Part shown: positions 17,497 to 25,695 of the stretch, piece after piece
Layout: every line of letters starts with the position of its first letter
Numbering within the stretch: the first letter of the stretch is position 1
Assembly: GCA_963755815.1 (NCBI GenBank)
Contig: CAVWLF010000008.1
Span: 124,001-188,000, forward strand
Reading direction: 5' to 3'
DNA from: Palsa-506 sp963755815
Lineage (GTDB): Bacteria > Actinomycetota > Actinomycetes > Streptosporangiales > Streptosporangiaceae
Length of the DNA: 64,000 nt
Program-made: the position numbers and the translations under genes
The notes under the pieces: generated by a model
What the model was told of the DNA's origin: nothing
Seen by the model: only the letters and a program-made list of their open reading frames with translations
Database searches by the model: none

Positions 17497-18510
17497 ATGG
17501 CCACCGTGTACTACGACACCGATGCCGATCTCAGCCTGATCCAGGCGCGCAAGATCGCCGTGCTGGGCTACGGCTCGCAGGGCCACGCGCACGCACTGAG
17601 CCTGCGCGACTCCGGCTGCGAGGTGCGGGTCGGGCTGCAGGACGGATCCAGGTCCCGCGCCAAGGCCGAGGCCGCCGGCCTGACCGTGACGACTCCGGCG
17701 GAGGCCTGCGCGTGGGCCGACGTGATCATGGTGCTCACGCCGGACACCACCCAGCGCGGGCTCTACGCCGCGGCCATCGCGCCCAACCTGGAGTCCGGCG
17801 ACGCGCTCTTCTTCGCCCACGGGTTCAACATCCACTTCGGCTACATCACGCCGCCTGACGGGGTTGACGTGGCGATGGTGGCGCCGAAGGCGCCCGGGCA
17901 CCTGGTGCGCCGCCAGTTCGAGGCAGGCCAGGGCACGCCGGTACTGGTGGCGGTCGCGCAGGACGCCAGCGGCAAGGCCTGGGAGCTGGCCAAGTCCTAC
18001 GCCGCGGCGATCGGCGGCACCAAGGCGGGCGCGCTGGTCACCACCTTCAAGGAGGAGACCGAGAGTGACCTGTTCGGTGAGCAGGCGGTGCTGTGCGGGG
18101 GAGTGACTGCCCTGGTCAACGCCGGATTCGAGACCCTGGTGAACGCCGGCTACCAGCCCGAGGTGGCCTACTTCGAGTGCCTGCACGAGCTCAAGCTCAT
18201 CGTCGACCTGATGTACGAGGGCGGCATGAACGGGATGCGCTACTCGGTCAGCGACACCGCCGAGTACGGCGACCTGACCCGCGGGCCGCGGGTCATCGGC
18301 GCGCCGGCCCGCGCGGCCATGGACCAGCTGCTGGCCGACATCCAGTCCGGTGAGTTCGCGCGCGAGTGGATCGCCGAGGACGACAACGGCCGGCCGAACT
18401 TCGAGCGGCTGCGGGCCGCCGGGCAGGACAGCCAGATCGAGCGCACCGGCCGCCCGCTGCGGAAGATGATGAGCTGGCTGAATGCCCCGGTCGACGGAGA
18501 GGGCGCCTGA
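17497..18510 (+). CDS. ilvC: ketol-acid reductoisomerase (class I)
   Basis: NADPH- and Mg-dependent enzyme that isomerises and reduces acetolactate or acetohydroxybutyrate. 337 residues, the short class I form. Rossmann loop KIAVLGYGSQGHAHALSLRD near residue 20; acidic metal-binding residues in TFKEETESDLFGEQAVLCGG and ECLHELKLIVDLMYEGGMNG. Start ATG 17497 follows GAAAGGA. It lies 140 bases after ilvN in the same direction, as in the common actinobacterial ilvBNC operon, and only 2 bases separate its stop from leuB. Confidence 0.97.
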   Translation: MATVYYDTDADLSLIQARKIAVLGYGSQGHAHALSLRDSGCEVRVGLQDGSRSRAKAEAAGLTVTTPAEACAWADVIMVLTPDTTQRGLYAAAIAPNLESGDALFFAHGFNIHFGYITPPDGVDVAMVAPKAPGHLVRRQFEAGQGTPVLVAVAQDASGKAWELAKSYAAAIGGTKAGALVTTFKEETESDLFGEQAVLCGGVTALVNAGFETLVNAGYQPEVAYFECLHELKLIVDLMYEGGMNGMRYSVSDTAEYGDLTRGPRVIGAPARAAMDQLLADIQSGEFAREWIAEDDNGRPNFERLRAAGQDSQIERTGRPLRKMMSWLNAPVDGEGA

Positions 18511-18512
18511 CC

Positions 18513-19571
18513 ATGGCGGAGCACGTACGTTACGCGATCGCCTGCGTACCCGGCGACGGGGTCGGCCCGGAGGTCACCGCGGTGGCGCGGCGCTGCGTCG
18601 ACGCCGTCGCCGCCCGCCGCGGCTTCCTGATCGAATGGCGCCCGTACCCGCTCGGCGCCCGGCACTGGCAGGCGACCGGCGAGGTGCTGCCCGACGGCGT
18701 GCTGGACGAGTTGCGGACCGCCGACGCGATCCTGCTCGGCGCGGTCGGCGACCCGTCGGTGCCGCCGGGCATCCTGGAGCGCGGGCTGCTGCTGCGGCTG
18801 CGCGCCGAGCTTGACCTCTACGTGAACCTGCGGCCGTCCAAGCTCCGCGCGGGCGTCGGCGGCGCGGTGGCCCGGCACAAGCTCGAGGATCTGGATCTGG
18901 TCATCGTGCGGGAGAACACCGAGGGCTTGTACGCCGGCGCCGGGGGAACTGTCCATCGCGGCTCGATGATGGAGACGGCGACGGAAGAATCCCTGAACAC
19001 CCGCGGCGGCGTCGAGAGGTGCATCCGGTACGCGGCGGAGCTGGCCGCCCGGCGGCGCGGCCGGCTGACCCTCGTACACAAGACCAACGTGCTCGTGCAC
19101 GCGGGCGACCTGTGGCTGCGCACGGCCCAGCAGGTGGCCGCGGACACCGGCGTCACGCTGGATTACGCGCACGTCGACGCGGCCTGCCTGTACCTGGTGG
19201 ACAGCCCGGCCCGGTTCGACGTGATCGTCACCGACAACCTGTTCGGCGACATCCTCAGCGACCTCGGTGCCGCGCTGACCGGCGGTCTCGGCGTCGCGCC
19301 GAGCGGGAACCTCAACCCCGACCGCACCGGCCCGTCGGTGTTCGAGCCGGTGCACGGCTCGGCGCCGGACATCGCCGGCACCGGCCGGGCCAATCCGGCC
19401 GGCGCGGTGCTGTCCGCGGCGCTGATGCTCGACCACCTCGGCCAGCCGGAAGCGGCCGCGGACCTCGACGCCGCCGTGTCCGCCGTGCTCGCGGCGGGCG
19501 CGCCGGACCGGACCGATGACTGGGACACGGCGCTGGACGCCGCCCTGTCCGGCCAGGCGGCCGCGGTATGA
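18513..19571 (+). CDS. leuB: 3-isopropylmalate dehydrogenase
   Basis: NAD-dependent oxidative decarboxylase of leucine synthesis; with CimA and LeuCD the same enzyme also yields 2-oxobutyrate from 3-methylmalate. 352 residues. Motifs: ACVPGDGVGPEVTAVARR at the N-terminus, YVNLRPSKL, VIVRENTEGLYAG (substrate loop), VHKTNVL and the metal/NAD region VTDNLFGDILSDLGAALTGG followed by EPVHGSAPDIAGTGRANPAG. ATG 18513 begins 2 bases after ilvC. Its end overlaps the frame of cimA. Confidence 0.94.
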   Translation: MAEHVRYAIACVPGDGVGPEVTAVARRCVDAVAARRGFLIEWRPYPLGARHWQATGEVLPDGVLDELRTADAILLGAVGDPSVPPGILERGLLLRLRAELDLYVNLRPSKLRAGVGGAVARHKLEDLDLVIVRENTEGLYAGAGGTVHRGSMMETATEESLNTRGGVERCIRYAAELAARRRGRLTLVHKTNVLVHAGDLWLRTAQQVAADTGVTLDYAHVDAACLYLVDSPARFDVIVTDNLFGDILSDLGAALTGGLGVAPSGNLNPDRTGPSVFEPVHGSAPDIAGTGRANPAGAVLSAALMLDHLGQPEAAADLDAAVSAVLAAGAPDRTDDWDTALDAALSGQAAAV

Positions 19572-21255
19572 GCGCCGGGGAGCCCGGCCTCGCCGGGCCG
19601 GCCCGGGCCAGGCCGGCACCGGGGCAGCAGGCACCGGGGCAGCCAGCACCGGGAAGGTCGAGATCTACGACACCACGCTGCGGGACGGCTCCCAGCAGGT
19701 CGGGCTCGACCTCACCGTCGCCGACAAGCTGCACGTGGCGGTCGCGCTGGACGCGCTTGGCGTGGACGTGGTCGAGGGCGGCTGGCCGGGATCGAACCCG
19801 AAGGACGCCGAGTTCTTCGCCCGGGCCGCTGACCTGCCGTGGCGGCACGCCAAGCTGGCCGCGTTCGGCGCGACCAGGCCGCCGCGGCGCAGCACCGACG
19901 ACGACCCGAACCTGCTGGCGCTGCTCGCGGCCAGGACGCCGATCGTCACCCTGGTCGGCAAGGCGTGGACCCTGCACGTCGACGAGGCGCTGCGCACCAC
20001 CCGGGAGGAGAACCTCGCGATGGTGGCCGAGTCGGTGCGGTTCATGGCCGCCGAGGGCCGCCGGGTCGTCTTCGACGCGGAGCATTTCTTCGACGGCTAC
20101 CGGGCCGACCCGGGCTATGCCCTGGCGGTGCTGGCCGCCGCCGCCGAGGCCGGCGCCGACACGCTCGCGCTCTGCGACACCAACGGCGGCACGCTGCCCG
20201 ACGAGGCCGCCCGCATCCTGGCCGAGGTCGATGCCGTTACCCGGGCGCGGCTCGGCGTGCACTTCCACAACGACTCGGCGTGTGCCGTGGCCAACTCGGT
20301 GGTCGCCGTGGCCGGCGGCGCGCTGCACGTGCAGGGCGCGGCCAACGGCTACGGCGAGCGGTGCGGGAACGCCGACCTGTTCTCGGTCATCGCCAGCCTG
20401 GAGCTCAAGCGCGGTCATGAGCTGCTCCCGCCGGGCCGGCTGGCGGCGCTGGCGTCCACCGCCAGGACGATCGCCGACCTGGCCAACCTGCCGCTCGCCT
20501 CGCGGCAGCCGTATGTCGGGTCGTCCGCGTTCACCACCAAGGCGGGCCTGCACGCGTCCGCGATCGCGCGGCGGCCGGACGCCTACTCCCATGTCGATCC
20601 CGGCCTGGTCGGCAACGAGGCCCGGGTCCTGGTCAGCGAGCTGGCCGGCCGCAGCAACGTGCTGGCCAAGGCGGCGGAACTCGGCCTTGACCTGAGCGGC
20701 GACCCGGCGCTGGCCACCACGATCCTGGACCAGATCAAGGACGCGGAGCACCGGGGATACGCGTTCGAGGCCGCGGACGCGTCGTTCGAGCTGCTGGTCC
20801 GGCGGACCGCGGGCGTGCTGCCGGCCTGGTTCGAGCTGGAAGGCTACCGCGTGGTGATCGAGCGCGCCGCCGCCGAGGATCGCAGCGAGGCGATCGTCCG
20901 GCTGCTGCTCGGCGAGCACCGGGTGGTCGCCGTCGGCGAGGGCGTCGGTCCCGTGCACGCGCTTGACCAGGCGCTGCGCCGCGGCCTGGCGGAGCTTTAC
21001 CCGGCCCTGACCAGCATCGCGCTGGTCGACTACAAGGTGCGCATCCTGGACGGCCGCGCGGCGGCCAGCGCGGTCACCCGGGTGATGCTGACCTCGGCCG
21101 ATCACGACGGCGAGTGGACGACGGTCGGCGTTTCCGATGACATCGTCACGGCGTCCTGGGAAGCACTGGCCGACGGGATCGTCTACGGCCTGCTGCGGGC
21201 CGGCGCGGCGCCGCTGGCCAGCCCAGAGCTCACCGCGTCCGGCGCGCCGGTCTAG
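19516..21255 (+). CDS. cimA: citramalate synthase
   Basis: LeuA-like HMGL-type enzyme joining acetyl-CoA and pyruvate to (R)-citramalate, the entry to threonine-independent isoleucine synthesis. Signature KVEIYDTTLRDGSQQVGLDL, then VVEGGWPGSNPKDAEFFARA, LCDTNGGTLPDEA, the metal-binding GVHFHNDSACAVANSV, and a C-terminal regulatory domain. The GGWPGSNPKD segment and the long length separate CimA from 2-isopropylmalate synthase. Start is uncertain: the only start in the coding frame is ATG 19516, overlapping leuB by 56 bases, while an ATG overlapping the leuB stop (19568) is in another frame across a repeated GGCACCGGGGCAGC stretch. The catalytic domain begins near 19660. Confidence 0.9.
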   Translation: MTGTRRWTPPCPARRPRYERRGARPRRAGPGQAGTGAAGTGAASTGKVEIYDTTLRDGSQQVGLDLTVADKLHVAVALDALGVDVVEGGWPGSNPKDAEFFARAADLPWRHAKLAAFGATRPPRRSTDDDPNLLALLAARTPIVTLVGKAWTLHVDEALRTTREENLAMVAESVRFMAAEGRRVVFDAEHFFDGYRADPGYALAVLAAAAEAGADTLALCDTNGGTLPDEAARILAEVDAVTRARLGVHFHNDSACAVANSVVAVAGGALHVQGAANGYGERCGNADLFSVIASLELKRGHELLPPGRLAALASTARTIADLANLPLASRQPYVGSSAFTTKAGLHASAIARRPDAYSHVDPGLVGNEARVLVSELAGRSNVLAKAAELGLDLSGDPALATTILDQIKDAEHRGYAFEAADASFELLVRRTAGVLPAWFELEGYRVVIERAAAEDRSEAIVRLLLGEHRVVAVGEGVGPVHALDQALRRGLAELYPALTSIALVDYKVRILDGRAAASAVTRVMLTSADHDGEWTTVGVSDDIVTASWEALADGIVYGLLRAGAAPLASPELTASGAPV

Positions 21256-21285
21256 CCATGACCGGTCCGCTGGCCGGGCCCGGGT

Positions 21286-21308
21286 CCGCCGCGCGGGGCG
21301 CGCGGCGG
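21286..21308 (+). terminator. GC-rich hairpin between cimA and ilvD
   Basis: CCGCCGCGCG (21286-21295) pairs perfectly with CGCGCGGCGG (21299-21308) around GGG. A weak T-rich stretch (TGTTTTTGATCTTT) follows about 20 bases later. It may partly terminate transcription ahead of ilvD or be a processing stem. Confidence 0.4.
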
Positions 21309-21373
21309 GCGCCGGGGGATCCGTTCGTCCTGTTTTTGATCTTTCTCTGCAGCCGAATTACTGGAGGTTTCCG

Positions 21374-23062
21374 ATGACCACCGAACTGCCGCGGCCGCGT
21401 TCTGGCCCGCTCACCACCGGCCCGTCGCGCGCGCCGGCCCGCGCGATGCTGCGCGCCGTCGGGCTCAGCGAGGCGGACCTCGACCGCCCGCAAGTGGGCG
21501 TCGCGTCGTCCTGGAACGAGGTCACGCCCTGCAACCTGCACCTGAACGGGCTCGCCGCGGCGGCCAAGGAAGGCGTCCGGCAGGGCGGCGCGGTGCCGTT
21601 CGAGTTCGGCACGATCGCGGTGTCGGACGGGATCTCGATGGGCACCGAGGGGATGAAGTCCTCCCTGGTCAGCCGCGAGGTGATCGCGGACTCCGTCGAG
21701 GTGATGGTGAGCGCCGAGCGGTTCGACGCGCTGGTCGCCATTGCCGGCTGCGACAAGTCGCTGCCGGGCATGCTGATGGCGTGCGCGCGGCTGGACGTGC
21801 CCGCCGTGTTCCTGTACGGCGGCACGATCCTGCCGGGCTGGGCGCATGGCCGGTCGCTGACCATCCAGGACGTGTTTGAGGCGGTGGGCAGTCACTCGGC
21901 GGGGGAGATGTCGGACGGCGAGCTGCATGACATCGAGCGCGCCGCCTGCCCGGGCGCGGGGTCGTGCGCGGGCATGTACACGGCGAACACGATGTCCGCC
22001 TGCGCGGAGGCGCTCGGCATGGCGCTGCCCGGCTCGGCCACCGCGCCCGCGGTCTCGGCCGAGCGCACCGAGCTGGCCCGCCGGACCGGCGAGACGGTCG
22101 TGCAGGCGCTGGCGGCCGGCCTGCGGCCGCGCCAGATCATGACCCGGGCCGCGTTCCTGAACGCCGCCGCCGTGGTGATGGCGACGGCCGGCTCGACCAA
22201 CGCCGTGCTGCACCTGCTGGCGATCGCCGCCGAGGCGGAAGTCGAGCTGACCCTGGACGACTTCGACGCGATCAGCCGGCGGACCCCGCACATCGTCTCG
22301 ATGCGCCCGGCCGGGCGGTTCGTGATGAGCGAGCTCGACCAGGCGGGCGGCCTGCCGGTGGTGCTGAAGGAGCTGCTGTCGGCGGGCCTGGTCGACGGCG
22401 ACGCGCTGTCGGTGAACGGCCGCACCCTGGCGCAGAATGTGCAGGATGCGTTCGCCCCGGACGGCGATGTGGTCCGGGCCGTCAAGGACCCGTTCAAGCC
22501 GGACGGCGGCCTGGCCATCCTGCGCGGCGCGCTGGCGCCGAACGGCGCGGTGGTGAAGACGCCCGGCATCGAGACGCTGCGGTTCGAGGGCCGGGCGCGG
22601 GTGTTCGAGCGGGAGGAAGACTGCATGGCCGCGGTCACCGCGCGCCAGGTGGCCAAGGGCGACGTGCTGGTGATCAGGTACGAGGGGCCGAAGGGCGGCC
22701 CGGGCATGCGGGAGATGCTGGCCGTGACGGCCGCGATCAAGGGCGCCGGCCTCGGCCGTGACGTGATGCTGGTCACCGACGGCCGGTTCTCCGGCGCGAC
22801 CTTCGGCGCCTGCGTGGCGCACACCGCCCCGGAGGCGTTCGACGGCGGCCCGATCGCGCTGGTGCACGAGGGCGACCGGATCGTGCTCGACGTTCCGGAG
22901 CGGCGGCTTGAGCTGCTGGTGGACGACGCCGAGCTGGCGCGGCGGCGGGCGCTGTGGACGCGGCCCGCGCCGAACTACCGGACCGGCGCGCTGGCCAAGT
23001 ACGCCGCGCTGGTCTCGGGCGCCGACCGCGGCGCGGTCTGCGAGGTGCCGTCCGGCGGCTGA
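21374..23062 (+). CDS. ilvD: dihydroxy-acid dehydratase
   Basis: Fe-S dependent dehydratase giving the 2-oxo acids of valine/leucine and isoleucine from the dihydroxy acids made by IlvC. 562 residues, normal for the bacterial/actinobacterial form. Motifs: SSWNEVTPCNLHL (first cluster Cys), IAGCDKSLPGMLMA, CPGAGSCAGMYTANTMS and, near the end, VTDGRFSGATFGACVAHTAP. ATG 21374 has GGAGG 6 bases upstream; the frame is open well upstream but only inside cimA. It is the last gene of the supercluster and faces trpS across a long inverted repeat. Confidence 0.96.
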   Translation: MTTELPRPRSGPLTTGPSRAPARAMLRAVGLSEADLDRPQVGVASSWNEVTPCNLHLNGLAAAAKEGVRQGGAVPFEFGTIAVSDGISMGTEGMKSSLVSREVIADSVEVMVSAERFDALVAIAGCDKSLPGMLMACARLDVPAVFLYGGTILPGWAHGRSLTIQDVFEAVGSHSAGEMSDGELHDIERAACPGAGSCAGMYTANTMSACAEALGMALPGSATAPAVSAERTELARRTGETVVQALAAGLRPRQIMTRAAFLNAAAVVMATAGSTNAVLHLLAIAAEAEVELTLDDFDAISRRTPHIVSMRPAGRFVMSELDQAGGLPVVLKELLSAGLVDGDALSVNGRTLAQNVQDAFAPDGDVVRAVKDPFKPDGGLAILRGALAPNGAVVKTPGIETLRFEGRARVFEREEDCMAAVTARQVAKGDVLVIRYEGPKGGPGMREMLAVTAAIKGAGLGRDVMLVTDGRFSGATFGACVAHTAPEAFDGGPIALVHEGDRIVLDVPERRLELLVDDAELARRRALWTRPAPNYRTGALAKYAALVSGADRGAVCEVPSGG

Positions 23063-23096
23063 CTCGTGCTGACGGGGGCGCTGAGATGGGTTTGCT

Positions 23097-23144
23097 TTAT
23101 CCCGAAGGATTCGCGTCGTATCTGGCGCGGATCCTTCGGGATAA
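23097..23144. terminator. bidirectional terminator-like inverted repeat
   Basis: TTATCCCGAAGGAT (23097-23110) and its exact complement ATCCTTCGGGATAA (23131-23144) form a 14-bp perfect stem with a 20-base loop, between the convergent ilvD and trpS genes. No T run follows on either strand. Confidence 0.6.
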
Positions 23145-23153
23145 CCGGCGGGC

Positions 23154-24266
23154 TCAGTACGCCATGGCCATCAGGTGGTGCACTGACCGCAGCGTGTCCC
23201 CGGCCAGGACTGCCGCCCGGTCGTTGCCGCGGCGCAGCACGGCCCGCAGGAACGCCGGGTCGCCGGTCAGCTCCCGGCGGCGAGCGCGCAGCGGGCGCAG
23301 GTACTCGTTGACCGACTCGGTGACGACGGCCTTGAGCCCGGCGGCACCGCCGTTGCCGATATCCGCCGCCACCTGCTCCGGCTCCCGCTGCTGGCACATG
23401 GCCGCGATCAAGAGCAGGCTGGCGACCTCCGGCCTGCGCTCCGGGTCGTAGCTGATCTGCCGCTCGGCGTCGGTCCTGGCCCGCCGGATCAGCCGTGCGG
23501 TCTCGTCCGGCGTGGCGGCGAGCGCGATTCCGTTACCGCGGCTCTTGCTCATCTTCCGGCCATCGAGGCCCGGCAGCAGCGGCACGGCCCCGAGCAGGGC
23601 GTCGGGCGGCTGAAAAAACAGGCGCCCCGGGCTGTACCGCTCGTTGAACCGGCGAGCGACGGTGCGGGCCAGCTCCAGGTGCGGCAACTGGTCCTGGCCC
23701 ACGGGCACGAGATTGGCCCGGCAGGCCAGGATGTCGGCCGCCTGGTGCACCGGGTAGGTGAACATCAGGGCCGACATCACGTCGCCGCCGGTCGCCGCGA
23801 ACTCCTCCTTAACGGTGGGATTGCGGCCCACTTCCGCGACGCTCAGCAGGCTCAGAAACGGCAGCATGAGCTGGTTCAGCGTCGCCACCTGGCTGTGCAC
23901 GAAGATCGTCGAGCGGTCGGGATCGAGGCCGGCGGCGAGGTAGTCGGCGACGAGGCCGAGCACATCGTCGGCCAGCCGCGGGCCGGCGTCACGATCGGTG
24001 ATCACCTGGTAGTCAGCGATGAGCACGAGCACGTCCGCGCCGAGATCCTGGAGGCGTACCCGGTTCTGCAGGGTGCCGAAGTAATGGCCGAGATGGAGCC
24101 GCCCGGTCGGCCGGTCTCCGGTCAGGATCCGGAAGGATCGCGGGTTGCGGCGCAGCTCGGCCTCGATCTCGGCGCTCCTCGCGGCCGCGGCCCGCATCGT
24201 GACGCGGCCGGGGGGCGAAGACGGGGCCGGGGGCGGGCCGGCGGTGATAACAGCGGACTGGGACAT
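23154..24266 (-). CDS. trpS: tryptophanyl-tRNA synthetase
   Basis: Class Ic aminoacyl-tRNA synthetase that charges tRNA-Trp. 370 residues. The HIGH motif is TGRLHLGHYFGTLQN near residue 58 and the KMSKS motif is DGRKMSKSRGNGIALAA near residue 238; the QDQLPHLELARTVARRFN segment is also typical. Start ATG 24266 with GGAAGG upstream. The leader on the same strand encodes a tandem-Trp peptide and a terminator-like hairpin, so expression should rise when charged tRNA-Trp is short. In Streptomyces coelicolor such attenuation governs the auxiliary, indolmycin-resistant TrpRS1; whether this copy is the auxiliary or the only enzyme cannot be judged here. Confidence 0.95.
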   Translation of the reverse strand: MSQSAVITAGPPPAPSSPPGRVTMRAAAARSAEIEAELRRNPRSFRILTGDRPTGRLHLGHYFGTLQNRVRLQDLGADVLVLIADYQVITDRDAGPRLADDVLGLVADYLAAGLDPDRSTIFVHSQVATLNQLMLPFLSLLSVAEVGRNPTVKEEFAATGGDVMSALMFTYPVHQAADILACRANLVPVGQDQLPHLELARTVARRFNERYSPGRLFFQPPDALLGAVPLLPGLDGRKMSKSRGNGIALAATPDETARLIRRARTDAERQISYDPERRPEVASLLLIAAMCQQREPEQVAADIGNGGAAGLKAVVTESVNEYLRPLRARRRELTGDPAFLRAVLRRGNDRAAVLAGDTLRSVHHLMAMAY

Positions 24267-24333
24267 GGTGACCTTCCTCGGGCTGGGGCGGGATGTTGCC
24301 CATCGGGACGGTCACGTCCTGGTGAAACAGCTA

Positions 24334-24354
24334 CGGACCGCCACCGGCGGTCCG
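24334..24354 (-). terminator. terminator-like hairpin of the trpS attenuator
   Basis: Minus strand: CGGACCGCC pairs perfectly with GGCGGTCCG around GGT (9 bp), followed by a short, weak T run (GCTGTTTC). It stands about 25 bases after the leader peptide stop and 67 bases before trpS. Confidence 0.7.
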
Positions 24355-24372
24355 CGCGTGCGTGAATGACTG

Positions 24373-24393
24373 GGCCGCCTTACTGCGGCGGCC
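24373..24393 (-). promoter_or_regulatory. first stem of the trpS attenuator
   Basis: Minus strand: GGCCGCC and GGCGGCC (24393-24387 with 24379-24373) form a 7-bp stem that starts at the second Trp codon and encloses the leader stop codon. Its 3' arm contains GGCGG, which can instead pair with CCGCC in the terminator stem, giving the alternative antiterminator fold. Confidence 0.65.
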
Positions 24394-24418
24394 ACCAGCA
24401 CACGACGGCTGAGTTCAT
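24380..24418 (-). CDS. trpS leader peptide with tandem Trp codons
   Basis: Frame ATG to TAA encoding MNSAVVCWWPPQ. Two adjacent TGG codons stand four codons before the stop and lie at the base of the first leader stem. Trp is rare, so a WW pair in a 12-residue frame just upstream of trpS, with two alternative hairpins, is strong evidence of ribosome-mediated attenuation by Trp. The peptide begins 23 bases after the end of the PP2C gene, so the promoter probably lies in or next to that gene's 3' end. Confidence 0.8.
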   Translation of the reverse strand: MNSAVVCWWPPQ

Positions 24419-24440
24419 GCTGACCAGGATAGCAATTCGC

Positions 24441-25175
24441 TCAGAGTTCCACCACGTCAGCGACCACGCAGGTGATGTTGTCCGGGCCGCCGGCCTGGTT
24501 GGCCAGGTCGATCAGCTGCCGGACCACGTCGTCAGGGTCGGCGACTGTGCTCAGTACCTCCTGGAGCCGCTCCATGCTGACCACGCTGTACAGGCCGTCG
24601 GAGCACAGCAGATAACGGTCGCCCGCCTTGGCGTCATGCAGCTGCAGGTCGGGCTCGGACTGCTTGCCGTCGATGGCCCGCAGCAGCAGCGATCGCTGCG
24701 GATGCGAGGCCGCCTCGGCCAGCGTGATGCGGCCCTCGTCGACCAGCGTCTGCACGAGCGTGTGGTCGTGCGTGATCTGGAAGAGCTCGCCGTCCCGCAG
24801 CAGGTACGCCCGCGAGTCACCGATATGAACGAGCGCGAGCTGAGAGCCGGACCAGAGCATCGCGGTCAGCGTGGTGCCGAGCCCGCGGAGCGACGGATCG
24901 GTCTGCGCGATCTGCTGCAGCGACTCATTGGCCTGGTGAACCGCGTGCCCGAGGGCGTTGAGAAGCTCGCCGGCCGGGAGCTCGGCGTCGAGCGGCCGCA
25001 GCGCGTCGATGGCGGCGGCGCTCGCTACCTCGCCGCCGGCATGACCCCCCAGGCCGTCGGCCACGGCGAGCAGCCGCGCGCCCGCATAGGCCGAGTCCTC
25101 ATTGCTCTCGCGGAGCATGCCGACGTCGGAACGCACGGCATAGCGGATCCCGAGGGCCTTGTGCTCATCAGGCAT
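24441..25175 (-). CDS. PP2C-family serine/threonine phosphatase
   Basis: Mn/Mg-dependent protein phosphatase of the bacterial PstP/PppA type, 244 residues, soluble and without a membrane anchor. The metal-binding motifs are all present: SDVGMLRESNEDSAYAG, VADGLGGHAGGEVAS, LALVHIGDSRAYLLRDGELF, LLCSDGLYSVV and GGPDNITCVVADV. Start ATG 25175 (MPDEHKALG) is preferred over upstream in-frame starts. It would reverse Ser/Thr kinase phosphorylation; no partner kinase is adjacent. Same strand as trpS, just upstream of the trpS leader. Confidence 0.92.
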   Translation of the reverse strand: MPDEHKALGIRYAVRSDVGMLRESNEDSAYAGARLLAVADGLGGHAGGEVASAAAIDALRPLDAELPAGELLNALGHAVHQANESLQQIAQTDPSLRGLGTTLTAMLWSGSQLALVHIGDSRAYLLRDGELFQITHDHTLVQTLVDEGRITLAEAASHPQRSLLLRAIDGKQSEPDLQLHDAKAGDRYLLCSDGLYSVVSMERLQEVLSTVADPDDVVRQLIDLANQAGGPDNITCVVADVVEL

Positions 25176-25278
25176 GGCAGCGTCCTTCCCGGACCGGTGG
25201 TACCAGGGTCGCACGCCCCAGCGACTTGTGCCGCTGTCTAGCCGCAGGAGGTCGGCGGCACTGGCAATCCGGGCGGCC

Positions 25279-25314
25279 GGGTCGTTGGGCCTGGGTCGTT
25301 GGGCCCGGGTCGTT
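25279..25314. repeat. three copies of GGGTCGTT at 14-bp spacing
   Basis: GGGTCGTT occurs at 25279, 25293 and 25307, each followed by GGGCC- or AAGAGG. It lies in the non-coding gap upstream of the remnant at 25435. Possibly a regulatory or slipped repeat. Confidence 0.5.
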
Positions 25315-25380
25315 AAGAGGGGCTAAGTGGCCTGGCCGGGGCAGGGATTGCGCCTCTGGGGCGGCGACCGGGTTTCGCGG

Positions 25381-25412
25381 AGAGCGGGTCCTGACAGCAA
25401 CACACCCGCTCT
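25381..25412 (+). promoter_or_regulatory. 9-bp hairpin in the leader of the secreted-protein remnant
   Basis: AGAGCGGGT (25381-25389) pairs perfectly with ACCCGCTCT (25404-25412), with a 14-base loop, ending 22 bases before the TTG start at 25435. Role unknown. Confidence 0.35.
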
Positions 25413-25434
25413 ACTTCGGAAAGCAGGAACTACC

Positions 25435-25695
25435 TTGAACCGCAAGAACCACACCACCACCACCACCACCACCACCGCCGCGACCCGCAGCCCGGGGGTG
25501 CGGCGGCTGGCGGCCGCGGCCGGGGCGCTGGCCGGCGCCGCCGCGATCGCCGTGACCGTCGCCGCGCTCGCCCCCGCCGCCGCGATGGCGCCAAATGCCG
25601 CCGGATTAACGCCTGGCCGGCCGGCCCCTAATCGCCGGCCATCCAGGGTGCTACCCAGGCCACGTCGAGCAGGTCCGGCCGCTCCAGGTAACTGA
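25435..25695 (+). pseudogene. truncated secreted protein with poly-Thr N-terminus
   Basis: TTG start with AGGA 6 bases upstream. The peptide opens MNRKNH, eight Thr residues (from CACCACC repeats), then a clear Sec signal peptide, VRRLAAAAGALAGAAAIAVT followed by VAALAPAAAMAP. After about 60 residues it becomes Pro/Arg-rich and runs 68 bases into the 3' end of the convergent gene at 25628-26209 before stopping. The start and signal peptide look real but no mature domain follows, so this is best read as the 5' stub of a secreted-protein gene cut by deletion or rearrangement. Confidence 0.5.
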
